From Ralstonia pickettii (lineage in GTDB: Bacteria; Pseudomonadota; Gammaproteobacteria; Burkholderiales; Burkholderiaceae), in NCBI RefSeq assembly GCF_016466415.2, contig NZ_CP066771.1, forward strand, positions 1,054,001-1,118,000: a stretch of 64,000 bases of DNA. The letters run 5' to 3'. Below, in pieces: positions 9,099 through 18,085 of the stretch (position 1 is the stretch's first letter; every line of letters starts with the position of its first letter). The position numbers and the translations under genes are program-made. The notes below the pieces were generated by a model. The model searched no databases. It saw only the letters and a list, made by a program, of their open reading frames with translations, and had not been told where the DNA came from.

Positions 9099-10982
9099 AT
9101 GAGCGTGCGCGTTGCGACACACAAGCGATTCATGGCGCTGTTCAGCCTGCTGGGGGCGATCTGCGCGACTCCCGCGTGGGCGGCACACGGCTACGCCGAA
9201 TATGGCGACCTCAAGTATCCGGCCGGTTTCTCCAACTTCGGCTATCTGAACCCGAAGGCGCCCATCGGCGGCATGCTGCTGCTCGGCAATCCGGACCGCC
9301 GCACGAGCTTCGACAAGTTCAATCCGTTCACGATCAAGGGGACGTCGGCGCCGGGGCTGAATCAGTTGGTCTTCGAAAGCCTGCTCATCACAAGCTGGGA
9401 TGAAACCGCCAGTGGCTATGGCCTGCTTGCGGACGACGTGACGGTCGCCCCCGACGAGCTCTCGGTCACCTTCCACATCAACCCGCGCGCACGATTCTCC
9501 AATGGCGATCGCGTGCGCGCGTCCGACGTCAAATACTCCTACGACATGCTGATGGGCAAAGGGGCAAGCCCCGCCTACCGCAGCATGACCGCGGATGTTG
9601 CCAAGGTCACGGTGGTCGACGCCAGCACCATCCGTTACGACTTCAAGCGCAAGAACAAGGAGCTGCCGCTCATCGTCGGCGGCCTGCCGGTGTTCTCGCC
9701 CAAGTGGGGCAAGGGCAGTGGCAAGCCCGATGATCCGGACGGCGGCAAGGATGTCGCATTCGACAAGCTGACCTTCCAGGACCCGATCGCGAGCGGCCCG
9801 TATGTGATCGAGCGCTTTGACCCGTCGCGCGGCATTACCTTTCGGCGCAATCCCGATTATTGGGGGCGCGACTTGAATGTTCGCCGTGGGTCATTCAACT
9901 TTGAGCGAATCCAATACAAGCTCTACAAGGACGAAACTGCCCGCCTGGAGGCGTTCAAGGCTGGCGAGTACGACGCCATGGTCGAATACCGCGCCAAGAA
10001 CTGGGCGAAGAGTTACGTTGGCGTGAAATTCCGCAGCGGCGAGCTGATCAAGAGCGAATTCCCGCATCGCAACGGTGCCGGCATGCAGGGCTTTGTGATG
10101 AACCTGCGACGGCCGCTGTTCCAGGACCTTCGCGTGCGCAAGGCGCTGGCGTTGGCGCTCGATTTCGAATGGCTCAATCGGCAGCTTTTCTATGGTGCAT
10201 ATCGCCGGCTCGACAGCTACTTCGCCAATAGCGAGCTGGCCGCGTCGGATTCGCTCACGGGCACGCCCAGCAAGGGTGAGCTGACGTTGCTGGAGCCGCT
10301 GCGCAGCAAGCTCGACCCCGAAGTGTTTGGCGTGCTGTCCGCCCCGCCTTCGACGGATCCCCCCAGCTCGCTGCGGGACAACCTGCGGCAGGCGCGTCGC
10401 CTGCTGGCGCAAGCCGGCTGGACGTACACGGACGGCGCGCTGCGCAACAGCAAGGGCGAGCCGTTCGTCTTCGAGATGCTCGACGATGGCGGCGCCATGA
10501 GCCGCGTCATGGCAGCGTACGCGCGCAACCTCGAGAAGCTCGGCATTCAGGTCAACCAGCGCATGACCGATTTCGCGCTCTACCAGAAGAGGTTGGAAGA
10601 GTTCGATTTCGACATGATCTCGCTGCGCTTTCCGGATTCGCAAAGCCCCGGCAACGAGCTGAAGGATCGCTTCGGTTCAGCGGCGGCTGACGAGGCCGGC
10701 TCGGACAACGTGATCGGCCTGAAATCGCCAGCCGTGGACGCGCTGATCGACGATGTACTGCGTGCCGACAATCGCGACGAGCTGGTCACGGCTTCGCGCG
10801 CGCTCGACCGCGTACTGATGCACGGCTGCTATGTCATTCCGCACTGGTATTCGGCCTCGCACCGCGTGGCCTACAACAAGAACCTGATGTACCCGGATCG
10901 TTTGCCGTATTACTACTCGGCCGAGGCCTGGGTGCTGACGGCCTGGTGGCGGATGCCGGAATCCCCCCCAATCGGCTGCTAA
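9099..10982 (+). CDS. yejA: Peptide ABC transporter, periplasmic binding protein (YejA-like)
   Basis: Family 5 extracellular solute-binding protein of the dipeptide/oligopeptide class, which captures substrate and hands it to the YejBEF translocator. 627 residues. The N-terminal signal peptide (RFMALFSLLGAICATPAWA) is followed directly by HGYAEYGDLKYPAGFSNF, typical of YejA-type proteins. The SBP_bac_5 core runs from about residue 65 to 530. The chosen ATG at 9099 has an AAGGGG-type ribosome-binding sequence a few bases upstream; a TTG at 9081 would only extend it by six residues. It is followed 20 bases later by yejB, so this is the first gene of a four-gene operon. YejABEF transports peptides such as microcin C in E. 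coli; the natural substrate here is unknown. Confidence 0.9.
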   Translation: MSVRVATHKRFMALFSLLGAICATPAWAAHGYAEYGDLKYPAGFSNFGYLNPKAPIGGMLLLGNPDRRTSFDKFNPFTIKGTSAPGLNQLVFESLLITSWDETASGYGLLADDVTVAPDELSVTFHINPRARFSNGDRVRASDVKYSYDMLMGKGASPAYRSMTADVAKVTVVDASTIRYDFKRKNKELPLIVGGLPVFSPKWGKGSGKPDDPDGGKDVAFDKLTFQDPIASGPYVIERFDPSRGITFRRNPDYWGRDLNVRRGSFNFERIQYKLYKDETARLEAFKAGEYDAMVEYRAKNWAKSYVGVKFRSGELIKSEFPHRNGAGMQGFVMNLRRPLFQDLRVRKALALALDFEWLNRQLFYGAYRRLDSYFANSELAASDSLTGTPSKGELTLLEPLRSKLDPEVFGVLSAPPSTDPPSSLRDNLRQARRLLAQAGWTYTDGALRNSKGEPFVFEMLDDGGAMSRVMAAYARNLEKLGIQVNQRMTDFALYQKRLEEFDFDMISLRFPDSQSPGNELKDRFGSAAADEAGSDNVIGLKSPAVDALIDDVLRADNRDELVTASRALDRVLMHGCYVIPHWYSASHRVAYNKNLMYPDRLPYYYSAEAWVLTAWWRMPESPPIGC

Positions 10983-11002
10983 ATGACCGCATCGGTGACA
11001 CC

Positions 11003-12055
11003 ATGTTCGCGTACCTGATCAAACGGTTGCTGCTCCTGATCCCGACGCTGATCGGCGTTGTTACGCTCACGTTTGTCGTGATCCAGTTCGTGCCCGGTGG
11101 TCCGGTAGAACAGATGATGATGGAGATGAAGGGGCGGGGCGGCGGAGGCGAGGCCAGCGGTGGCGGCGCGTTCGACTATCGCGGGCGTCGCGGCGTGGAC
11201 GCGGAGAAGATCAAGGAAATCCGCGCGTTGTATGGCTTCGACAAGAGCCCCCTCGAGCGCTACTTCCTGATGCTCGGCCGCTTTGCGCGCTTCGACTTGG
11301 GCGAGAGCTATTTCCAGCACCGCAGCGTGTGGGATCTCATCAAGTCGAAATTGCCGGTATCGATTTCGATCGGGTTGTGGACATTCTTTCTCACATATCT
11401 CATAGCGGTACCGCTCGGCATTGCGAAGGCGGTGCGCGCAGGCAGCCGGTTCGATCTTGTGACCAGCATCATCGTGCTGGTCGGTTACGCCATCCCGGGC
11501 TTTGTGCTGGGCGTGCTGCTGCTGGTGCTCTTTGGCGGCGGCACGTTCTTCCAGTGGTTCCCGATCCGGGGCATCACTTCCGACAACTGGGATCAGCTCA
11601 GCCTGCTCGGCAAAATCACGGATTACCTTTGGCACATCACGCTGCCCGTCATGGCGTCGGTGGTGGGCAGCTTTGCCGTCATCACCATGCTGACGAAGAA
11701 CGCATTCCTGGAGGAAATCCGCAAACAATACGTACTGACCGCGCGTAGCAAGGGCCTGTCGGAGCGGCGCGTGCTGTGGAAGCACATCTTCCGCAACGCG
11801 TTACTGCCGCTGGTGACGGGCTTCCCATCGGCATTCATTGGTGCGTTCTTTACGGGTTCGCTGCTGATCGAGCAACTGTTCTCGCTCGACGGCATGGGGC
11901 TGCTCTCGTATGAGGCCGTGATGCGGCGCGATTATCCGGTCGTGCTCGGCACGCTTTACCTGTTCACGCTGATTGGGCTGGCTGCGCGGTTGATTTCCGA
12001 CGTGTGCTACGTGCTGGTCGATCCGCGAATCCATTTCGGCTCGGTCGGGCGATAG
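11003..12055 (+). CDS. yejB: Peptide ABC transporter permease (YejB-like)
   Basis: Inner-membrane permease of the YejABEF importer; 350 residues. It starts with a transmembrane helix (MFAYLIKRLLLLIPTLIGVV). A Gly/Ala-rich periplasmic insertion follows (about residues 40-60, GGGGEASGGGAFDYRGRRG), then the conserved YGFDKSPLERY. Five further hydrophobic segments and the cytoplasmic EAA-type coupling loop (about residues 245-265, ARSKGLSERRVLWKHIFRNA) match the binding-protein-dependent permease family. I start at 11003 because the upstream part of the longer frame overlaps yejA and is not conserved. It overlaps nothing but lies in tandem with yejA and yejE. Confidence 0.93.
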   Translation: MFAYLIKRLLLLIPTLIGVVTLTFVVIQFVPGGPVEQMMMEMKGRGGGGEASGGGAFDYRGRRGVDAEKIKEIRALYGFDKSPLERYFLMLGRFARFDLGESYFQHRSVWDLIKSKLPVSISIGLWTFFLTYLIAVPLGIAKAVRAGSRFDLVTSIIVLVGYAIPGFVLGVLLLVLFGGGTFFQWFPIRGITSDNWDQLSLLGKITDYLWHITLPVMASVVGSFAVITMLTKNAFLEEIRKQYVLTARSKGLSERRVLWKHIFRNALLPLVTGFPSAFIGAFFTGSLLIEQLFSLDGMGLLSYEAVMRRDYPVVLGTLYLFTLIGLAARLISDVCYVLVDPRIHFGSVGR

Positions 12056-12069
12056 GCGGGCCGGCAGCC

Positions 12070-13194
12070 ATGACCCAGTATTCCCGCACTTCCACCCAGG
12101 TATCCAACATAGCGGCGGCGCATCCGGTGCGTCATTCGCCGTCGCCGCTCAAGCGCGCGTGGCGTCGCTTCAAACAACATCGGCTGGGCTATTGGAGCCT
12201 GATCATCTTCGTGGTGCTGTTCGTTCTGAGTCTGGGCGCCGAATGCATTTCCAATGACCGGCCGCTGGTGGTCAAGTATCATGGCAACTGGTATTTCCCG
12301 ATCGTGAAGGCATACCCCGAGACGACCTTCGGCGGGGATTTTCCGACACCGACGGATTACCTCGATCCATTCATCCGGGACAAGTTCAAGGAGCCGGGAA
12401 GCTTTGCGATTTACCCGCCCAATCCGTATTCGTACGAGACGCTGAACTATTTCTCGAAGGAGCCCAACCCGGCGCCGCCGTCCGCTGAGAACTGGCTCGG
12501 TACCGATGACCGTGGCCGCGATGTGTTTGCGCGGCTGCTGTATGGCTTCCGCGTGTCGGTGCTGTTCGGCCTGGCGCTCACGGTGCTCGGCGTGGTGGTC
12601 GGCACGCTGACCGGCGCGCTGATGGGCTTCTTCGGCGGGCGCTTCGATATGGTGTCGCAGCGCCTGATTGAAATCTGGAGTTCGATGCCGGAGCTGTACC
12701 TGCTGATCATCTTCGCGTCGATCTTCACCCCCAGCCTTGGGCTGCTGATCATCCTGCTGTCGCTGTTCGGCTGGATGAGCCTGTCGGATTACGTGCGCGC
12801 CGAGTTCTACCGCAACCGCTCGCTCGACTATGTGAAGGCCGCGCGAGCGATGGGCCTGTCCAGTTGGCAGATCATGTGGCGCCACATCATGCCCAACAGC
12901 CTGACACCGGTGATCACCTTCCTGCCGTTCCGCATGAGCGCGGCCATTCTTGCGCTCACTAGCCTCGATTTCCTTGGGCTCGGCGTACCGCCATCCACCC
13001 CGAGCCTCGGTGAGCTGCTGGCTCAGGGCAAGGCCAACCTGGATGCGTGGTGGATCTCGCTATCGACGTTCGTGGTGCTCGTGCTGACCCTCGTGCTGCT
13101 GACTTTCATGGGCGACGCGCTGCGCGATGCCTTCGACACGCGCCTCTCATTCGCGCAGCTGCGCACGCGTCAGAAGCCGGCGGGGGTGAAATGA
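12070..13194 (+). CDS. yejE: Peptide ABC transporter permease (YejE-like)
   Basis: Second permease of the YejABEF importer; 374 residues. The cytoplasmic N-terminus ends with SPLKRAWRRFKQHRLGYWSL, typical of the OppC N-terminal domain, then the first membrane helix. A large periplasmic loop holds the conserved LGTDDRGRDVFARLLYGFRV. The EAA loop is AARAMGLSSWQIMWRHIMPN. The chosen start at 12070 lies 14 bases after the yejB stop. Its stop codon overlaps the yejF start (ATGA), implying translational coupling. Confidence 0.93.
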   Translation: MTQYSRTSTQVSNIAAAHPVRHSPSPLKRAWRRFKQHRLGYWSLIIFVVLFVLSLGAECISNDRPLVVKYHGNWYFPIVKAYPETTFGGDFPTPTDYLDPFIRDKFKEPGSFAIYPPNPYSYETLNYFSKEPNPAPPSAENWLGTDDRGRDVFARLLYGFRVSVLFGLALTVLGVVVGTLTGALMGFFGGRFDMVSQRLIEIWSSMPELYLLIIFASIFTPSLGLLIILLSLFGWMSLSDYVRAEFYRNRSLDYVKAARAMGLSSWQIMWRHIMPNSLTPVITFLPFRMSAAILALTSLDFLGLGVPPSTPSLGELLAQGKANLDAWWISLSTFVVLVLTLVLLTFMGDALRDAFDTRLSFAQLRTRQKPAGVK

Positions 13195-14846
13195 CCCGCG
13201 TCGATCTGCGTTCCTCCACGCCGAAGTACGACGGCCCGCTTCTGCGCCTGGACGGCCTCTGCGTGCATTTCGAATCCGAGCACGGCGAGGTGACGGAAGC
13301 CGTCAAGCATGTCTCGCTCGACTTGCACGTCGGCGAGCGGTTCGCGTTGGTGGGCGAATCGGGCTCGGGCAAGTCCGTGACCGCACTATCGATCATGCGA
13401 TTGCTGGCCGATGCGCAATACAGCGGCCGTATCCTGCTCGAAGGCCGCGATCTGCTGGCCGCCAGCGAGCGCGAGATGCGCGGCCTGCGTGGCGCTGACG
13501 TCGCCATGGTGTTCCAGGAACCGATGACAGCGCTCAACCCGCTGTACACGATCGGCAACCAGATCGTCGAAACGCTGGAATTGCACGAGGGACTGGACAA
13601 GCGCGCTGCCAAGGCACGTGCGATTGCGCTGTTGGAGCGCACCGGCATTGCGGAGGCGCCGCGCCGGTTTGACGCCTTCCCGCACCAACTGTCGGGCGGT
13701 CAGCGCCAGCGCGCGATGATTGCCATGGCGCTGGCATGTTCGCCCAAGCTCCTGTTGGCTGACGAGCCGACCACCGCGCTCGACGTGACGGTGCGCATGC
13801 AGATCCTGCAATTGCTGCGCGAGCTGCAGGCTGAATTCGGCATGGCCATCATGCTGATCACGCACGACCTGAACATGGTCCGTGCCTTTGCTGAGCGCGT
13901 TGGCGTGATGGAGCGGGGCGTCCTGGTCGAGACCGGCAACACGGCCGACGTATTTGCCGCGCCTCAGCACCCGTACACGGTGCGCTTGCTTGAGAGCCGC
14001 CCGCAGCGCGACGTGCTGCCGCTGGTGCCTCTTGCACCGGTGCTGCTCGAAGCCGACAAGCTGACGGTCACCTACGAACGCCATCGCCCTGGATTTGCCG
14101 GCTGGTTCAGGACAGACCCGTTCACCGCGGTCGATGCCGTGTCGCTGCAACTGCGCGAAGGCGAGACGCTCGGCATCGTGGGGGAATCCGGCTCTGGCAA
14201 GACCACGCTCGCGCAGACGCTGCTGGGTTTGCAAACCGCAAAGAGCGGCGATCTGCGCTTCCTTGGCAACTCGCTGCTGCGCATTTCGCGCGATGAGCGC
14301 CGGGCGGTGCGCGCGCGCATGCAGGTCGTGTTTCAAGACCCGTATGGCTCGCTGTCGCCGCGCATGACGATCGAAGAGATCGTTGGCGAGGGCCTTGCGC
14401 TGCACCAGCCGCATGTCAACGCCACCGAGCGCCGTCACCGCGTGATCGAGGCGCTGCGCGAGGTCGGGCTGGATCGCACGGCTCTGGGCCGCTATCCGCA
14501 TGAATTCTCGGGTGGGCAGCGCCAGCGCGTTGCCATTGCGCGGGTGCTGATCCTCAAGCCGCAGTTGCTGGTGCTTGATGAGCCGACATCGGCGCTTGAC
14601 GTGTCGATCCAGCAGCAGGTGCTTTCGCTGCTCTCAGCCCTTCAGAAAAAGTACAACCTGTCGTATCTATTCATCAGCCACGACCTTGCCGTTATTCGCG
14701 CGATGTCACATCGCGTGGTGGTGATGAAGGATGGAAAAGTGGTGGAAGAGGGCGACACTGAAGCGGTGTTGGCGTCGCCTTCGCACCCCTACACCTGCAA
14801 GCTGATGGCGGCTGCCTCGCTCATCCCCGCTCGGGATAACCCGTAA
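13191..14846 (+). CDS. yejF: Peptide ABC transporter, double ATP-binding subunit (YejF-like)
   Basis: Cytoplasmic ATPase of the YejABEF importer with two nucleotide-binding domains fused in one 551-residue chain. The first Walker A is GESGSGKS at residues 55-62 with signature LSGGQRQR and Walker [13 protein letters not shown]. The second has [16 protein letters not shown] and [12 protein letters not shown]. An oligopeptide-type C-terminal segment ([16 protein letters not shown]) ends the protein. The start at 13191 overlaps the yejE stop by four bases. Both ATP sites look complete, so both halves are probably active. Confidence 0.94.
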   Translation: MTRVDLRSSTPKYDGPLLRLDGLCVHFESEHGEVTEAVKHVSLDLHVGERFALVGESGSGKSVTALSIMRLLADAQYSGRILLEGRDLLAASEREMRGLRGADVAMVFQEPMTALNPLYTIGNQIVETLELHEGLDKRAAKARAIALLERTGIAEAPRRFDAFPHQLSGGQRQRAMIAMALACSPKLLLADEPTTALDVTVRMQILQLLRELQAEFGMAIMLITHDLNMVRAFAERVGVMERGVLVETGNTADVFAAPQHPYTVRLLESRPQRDVLPLVPLAPVLLEADKLTVTYERHRPGFAGWFRTDPFTAVDAVSLQLREGETLGIVGESGSGKTTLAQTLLGLQTAKSGDLRFLGNSLLRISRDERRAVRARMQVVFQDPYGSLSPRMTIEEIVGEGLALHQPHVNATERRHRVIEALREVGLDRTALGRYPHEFSGGQRQRVAIARVLILKPQLLVLDEPTSALDVSIQQQVLSLLSALQKKYNLSYLFISHDLAVIRAMSHRVVVMKDGKVVEEGDTEAVLASPSHPYTCKLMAAASLIPARDNP

Positions 14847-14968
14847 TTTCCACTGCTCTTGCCCCAGGTCAGTGCAGTTTAGAGGCGCGGTTTTTGTAAG
14901 AATGCGCATCTAAAGTCATGTCTAAGTACCTGATTTGCATGTGGATTCCGAGGAATTTGTAACGACCT

Positions 14969-14997
14969 TTGACAAGTCAAAGTGTCACTTTTATCAT
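14969..14997 (+). promoter_or_regulatory. Sigma-70 promoter with overlapping palindrome, upstream of the C40 peptidase gene
   Basis: A consensus -35 TTGACA (14969-14974) is 17 bases from a -10 TATCAT (14992-14997). A 14-base palindrome TTTGACAAGTCAAA (14968-14981) covers the -35, so a dimeric regulator could block or recruit polymerase here. The leader is about 85 bases long. Confidence 0.65.
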
Positions 14998-15087
14998 CCT
15001 GCGAGATTGTTTTAACAAGATTCGGACTGTTCTCATTTGCGACGGCGTATGTCGGCCGCATCATTACAAGTTTCCGAGGGAGAGCCA

Positions 15088-15735
15088 ATGCAGCATTTCG
15101 TACTTCATTCCATGGCGCGCCTGGCGGTAGGTGTTGTGATCGGTTGCGGCGTGCTCGTGTCGAATGCGGTGCATGCTGATACGGTCTTCAAGGACACGGA
15201 AGTCCGCGCCGACGTCAAGCCCGAAGCCAAGTCCGGCCTCATTTCCAACGTAATGAGCAAGACCGGCGACGTGGTCATGAACGCACTGGGCATGATCGGC
15301 CTGCGTTACCGTTTCGGGGGCAATACGCCGGAATCGGGCCTCGATTGCAGCGGTTTCGTCCGCTACGTCTTCAATGACACCTTCGGTTTCCTGCTGCCGC
15401 GCCGCGCCGTGGAAATGAGCCGCGTCGGCACCAGCGTCGACACGGCTGAACTGCGTCCTGGCGACTTGGTGTTCTTCAACACCATGCGCCACACGTTCTC
15501 GCACGTCGGCATCTATATTGGCGACAACAAGTTCGTGCACGCACCGTCCACGGGCAGCAAGATTCGCGTGGACGACATGACCGCCTCGTACTGGGTGACG
15601 CGCTACAACGGCGCCCGCCGCATCGAGGGCAATTCCGGTACCGCAATCAAGGACGGCGCCGATAACTTTGTCGAACAGCTCAAGCGCGTTGACCCGAACG
15701 CCGCTGGCAAACCGCTGGCAATGTACGGTGGTTGA
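15088..15735 (+). CDS. Secreted C40 (NlpC/P60) cysteine peptidase
   Basis: Probable peptidoglycan endopeptidase cutting peptide stems; 215 residues. An N-terminal signal peptide ends near residue 30 (SNAVHA-DT). The NlpC/P60 domain (about 60-180) shows the expected triad: Cys87 in GLDCSGFVRYVF, His139 in FSHVGIYIG, and a third polar residue, His151, in KFVHAPSTG. The signature RPGDLVFFNT is also present. The ATG at 15088 has a GAGGGAGAG ribosome-binding sequence upstream, which decides the start. It has its own strong promoter. Downstream, an IS element begins only 39 bases after the stop, between this gene and a probable terminator now about 1.35 kb away. Confidence 0.9.
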   Translation: MQHFVLHSMARLAVGVVIGCGVLVSNAVHADTVFKDTEVRADVKPEAKSGLISNVMSKTGDVVMNALGMIGLRYRFGGNTPESGLDCSGFVRYVFNDTFGFLLPRRAVEMSRVGTSVDTAELRPGDLVFFNTMRHTFSHVGIYIGDNKFVHAPSTGSKIRVDDMTASYWVTRYNGARRIEGNSGTAIKDGADNFVEQLKRVDPNAAGKPLAMYGG

Positions 15736-15789
15736 GTCGCTGCGATTGGCTATCACGCTGTCAAGTCCTGCCATAGGTTGACACAGTGC

Positions 15790-16668
15790 TCAGTCAGCGA
15801 GCGCCCGATGCACCGCATCGGGCGTTTTGTATTTCAAGGCCAGATGAGGCCGTTCGTGGTTGTAGATATGCACGGCCTGCGCCACCATGCGTGCGGCCTG
15901 CTCTAGGTCGGCGGGGCGCTTGAGCAGCAACTCCCCTTTGAGGATGCCGTTGACCCGTTCGGCCAGGGCATTCTGGTAGCAGTCGTAGCCGTCGGTCATG
16001 GAGCACGTGATGCCGTGCCGCTGATGGATGCGCTGGTACTCGGCTGAACAGTATTGGATGCCCCGATCCGAGTGATGAACCAGAGGCTGTCGCGTATGGC
16101 GCGTCTTCAGCGCCATCTTCAACGCCTGGGCGACCGACTCGGCATGCAGGCTGTCATGCACGCGGTAGCCCACGATCTTGCGCGAGTAGGCGTCAGTCAC
16201 CAGACTCAGGTACGCACAGCGCTGGGCGGTCGGCAGATAGGTAATGTCGGCCACCCAGACCTGCTCCGGCCCGGTGGGGATGACCTGGTTCGGGCCGTCC
16301 TTGAGCAGATTGGGATGGCGCCGGAAGCGATGATGACTGTGTGTGGTCTTGTGATACGCCCGCTGCGGCACGACCAGCAGCCGGGCTGCACGCAGGATAT
16401 CGAACAGGCGATCCCGGCCAACCTGGATGCCTGCCTCGGCCAGGGGCGTGCGCAGCACGTGCTGGAGCTTGCGCGTACCCAAGCGCGGCTGGCGCAGCCG
16501 TAAGTGGTTGACCAACGCACAGACCTTGGCCTCACGCGCGCTTTGCCGTGTCTCGCTTTGCTGGCGTTTGTAGTACGCCTGGCGGCTGATGCCAATGTAG
16601 CGGCAGGCCCTGCCCACACTCAGCCCTTGGACGAGCTTTTGCGTGAGGACCTGCCCGAAGGCTTTTTT
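15790..16668 (-). CDS. IS3-family transposase OrfB (DDE catalytic part, made by -1 frameshift)
   Basis: Catalytic half of the OrfAB transposase. Its productive reading begins at the A6G slippery site, continuing as KKAFGQVLTQKLVQGLSVGR. It contains the HTH_21 region (RACRYIGISRQAYYKRQQ) and the integrase core with the three acidic residues: Asp in VWVADITYLPT, Asp in HHSDRGIQYCS, and Glu in NALAERVNGILKGELL. The frame stays open upstream to 16875, but that part is a shadow of orfA and has no family similarity, so I do not treat it as a separate start. No frameshift, stop or truncation damages the catalytic domain. Confidence 0.88.
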   Translation of the reverse strand, partial: KKAFGQVLTQKLVQGLSVGRACRYIGISRQAYYKRQQSETRQSAREAKVCALVNHLRLRQPRLGTRKLQHVLRTPLAEAGIQVGRDRLFDILRAARLLVVPQRAYHKTTHSHHRFRRHPNLLKDGPNQVIPTGPEQVWVADITYLPTAQRCAYLSLVTDAYSRKIVGYRVHDSLHAESVAQALKMALKTRHTRQPLVHHSDRGIQYCSAEYQRIHQRHGITCSMTDGYDCYQNALAERVNGILKGELLLKRPADLEQAARMVAQAVHIYNHERPHLALKYKTPDAVHRALAD

Positions 16669-17018
16669 ACGACGCGCGCCCCATGCTCTTTCTGGATCAC
16701 GTCGATCACCGCCTCGAACAGGCGTGCCTTCTCTTGGGCCTCCCGCAACTGCACTTCCAATTCCTTGATGCGCTGCTCTGGCGTGAGCGACTTGCGCTGG
16801 CTGCTTTGATTTTCCATCGTGGTTTTGGCCTCCGCTGAGGCGCTCCAGTCCTGTCGTCCGTGCTTGCGCAACCATACCAGCACCGTCGAGCGACCCTGAA
16901 TGCCATAGCGTCGCTGTGCCTCTTTGTAGGTCAGCTCGCCTTTTTCCACCTGCTCAACCACTGCCAACTTAAAAGCCAGCGTGTAGTCCCTCTGCGTTCG
17001 CTTCTTCTGCCCTTCCAT
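16620..17018 (-). CDS. IS3-family transposase OrfA (DNA-binding part)
   Basis: 132 residues when read without frameshift. Residues about 8-55 form a helix-turn-helix (DYTLAFKLAVVEQVEKGE, YKEAQRRYGIQGRSTVLVWL). A leucine-zipper-like coiled coil follows (EQRIKELEVQLREAQEKARL), the usual multimerisation helix of IS3 OrfA proteins. Near its end, minus-strand bases 16668-16662 read AAAAAAG, a classic -1 frameshift site. Slippage there fuses OrfA to OrfB as the active transposase of about 409 residues. The start at 17018 is chosen because the upstream residues fall inside the inverted-repeat region. Confidence 0.88.
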   Translation of the reverse strand: MEGQKKRTQRDYTLAFKLAVVEQVEKGELTYKEAQRRYGIQGRSTVLVWLRKHGRQDWSASAEAKTTMENQSSQRKSLTPEQRIKELEVQLREAQEKARLFEAVIDVIQKEHGARVVKKPSGRSSRKSSSKG

Positions 17019-17082
17019 CTTGACGCTCACTCCCTGTCGGGGAAAAAGTGTCAACCTTATTCAGGACGGGTCACGCAATAGA

Positions 17083-17112
17083 AAAAAGACCGCCGCGGCG
17101 GTCTTTTTTGTT
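17083..17112. terminator. Bidirectional rho-independent terminator
   Basis: A perfect 28-base palindrome AAAAAAGACCGCCG/CGGCGGTCTTTTTT lies between the IS end and the 3' end of the patatin-like gene. It ends that gene on minus. On plus it probably once ended the C40 peptidase transcript before the IS inserted. Confidence 0.85.
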
Positions 17113-17128
17113 GCCTGCAGACGGCGTG

Positions 17129-18085
17129 TCAGTGCGGTGGCAAGGGGGTGCCGACGACGGTCTGCGTCAGATGCAGCTTCTCGCGCAGCAACGGCATGGC
17201 GGCCTGGGCAGCCTGCTCGCCCGCGAGAATCGCCTCGTTGCGCGCGGTAAAGTCGCTGCCCTTCACAAACGGCAGCGACGGCGTGATGACCACATCGGCC
17301 TGGGCCAGCTCCGTCTTGCTGATGCTCTGACCCATGATGGCTGTCGTCTGCAGCAGCATGCTCGCCTGCCCCGACACAGCCTGGTTGGCAGGGTCTGCCG
17401 AGATGTTCACTGCAATCACGAACGTCGCGCCCATCTGCTTGGCGTAGGTAACCGGCACTGGCGCCACCAAGCCGCCGTCCACATATTGGCGGCCGCTGAT
17501 CGTTACCGGCTGGAACACGCCTGGGATACTGCAGGACGCACGCACCGCCTGACCGGTATTGCCGCGCCGGAACAGGATCGGCTTGCCGCTCGCCAGGTCC
17601 GTCGCAACGATGCCGAGTGGAATGCGCATCTGCTCGATCGTCTTCTGCTTGACCAGCCGGTTGATGTATTTCTCCAGCGCCTCGCCCTTGAGCCAGCCGC
17701 CGAAGCGCGTTCCGAAGGGCAGCGCCCAGTCGGCGATCATGGCCTCGTCCATCTTGAGGGCCATGCGGTTCATCTCCAGCCCCGACATACCCGATGCGTA
17801 GATCGCCGCCACCACGCTGCCCGCGCTCGTGCCGGTGATGAAGTCAATCTGAATGCCCTGGGCTTCCAGCATCTTGATGACGCCGATGTGCGCAAAACCG
17901 CGCGCGGCACCGCCGCCCAGCGCCAACCCGATCCGCAGAGGCTGTGAGGCGGGCAGGGCCGTCGGCGGTAGTACAGCCGTGGCGGGGGTGACGGGTGTTT
18001 CAGTTTTGCCGGGCGAAAAGCCCGTCACGGTGCAGGCGGAGAGTATCGAGGCGCCGGCGGCACCCAGGAAGAGGCGGCGTTGCAT
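17129..18085 (-). CDS. Patatin-like phospholipase lipoprotein (RssA/YchK family)
   Basis: Predicted serine lipid hydrolase of 318 residues. The N-terminus MQRRLFLGAAGASILSAC is a lipoprotein signal with lipobox LSAC and acylated Cys18, so it should be membrane-anchored in the envelope. A Thr/Pro-rich linker follows. The patatin domain (about 50-250) has the oxyanion loop GGGAARG (57-63), nucleophile Ser87 in GTSAG, and the catalytic Asp203 in VDGGLVAPVPV. The Ser-Asp dyad is complete. The family includes E. coli RssA, whose true substrate is unsettled. It is convergent with the C40 peptidase gene across the IS element. Confidence 0.88.
   Translation of the reverse strand: MQRRLFLGAAGASILSACTVTGFSPGKTETPVTPATAVLPPTALPASQPLRIGLALGGGAARGFAHIGVIKMLEAQGIQIDFITGTSAGSVVAAIYASGMSGLEMNRMALKMDEAMIADWALPFGTRFGGWLKGEALEKYINRLVKQKTIEQMRIPLGIVATDLASGKPILFRRGNTGQAVRASCSIPGVFQPVTISGRQYVDGGLVAPVPVTYAKQMGATFVIAVNISADPANQAVSGQASMLLQTTAIMGQSISKTELAQADVVITPSLPFVKGSDFTARNEAILAGEQAAQAAMPLLREKLHLTQTVVGTPLPPH

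Larger units (their letters stand above)
15775..17059 (-). mobile_element. IS3-family insertion sequence, about 1285 bp
   Basis: The ends are 10-bp perfect inverted repeats, AGGTTGACAC at 15775-15784 and GTGTCAACCT at 17050-17059. Between them lie orfA and orfB in overlapping frames joined by a slippery A6G site, as in IS3-family elements. All catalytic residues are intact, so it may be active. The bases outside the repeats (CAT before, TAT after) do not form a clean target duplication, so the exact borders could shift by a few bases. The subgroup is not assigned. Confidence 0.9.

Noticed and set aside
16669-16875. Upstream part of the orfB frame as an independent start
   Set aside because: It overlaps orfA in another frame and has no similarity to transposases; frameshift fusion explains orfB expression better.
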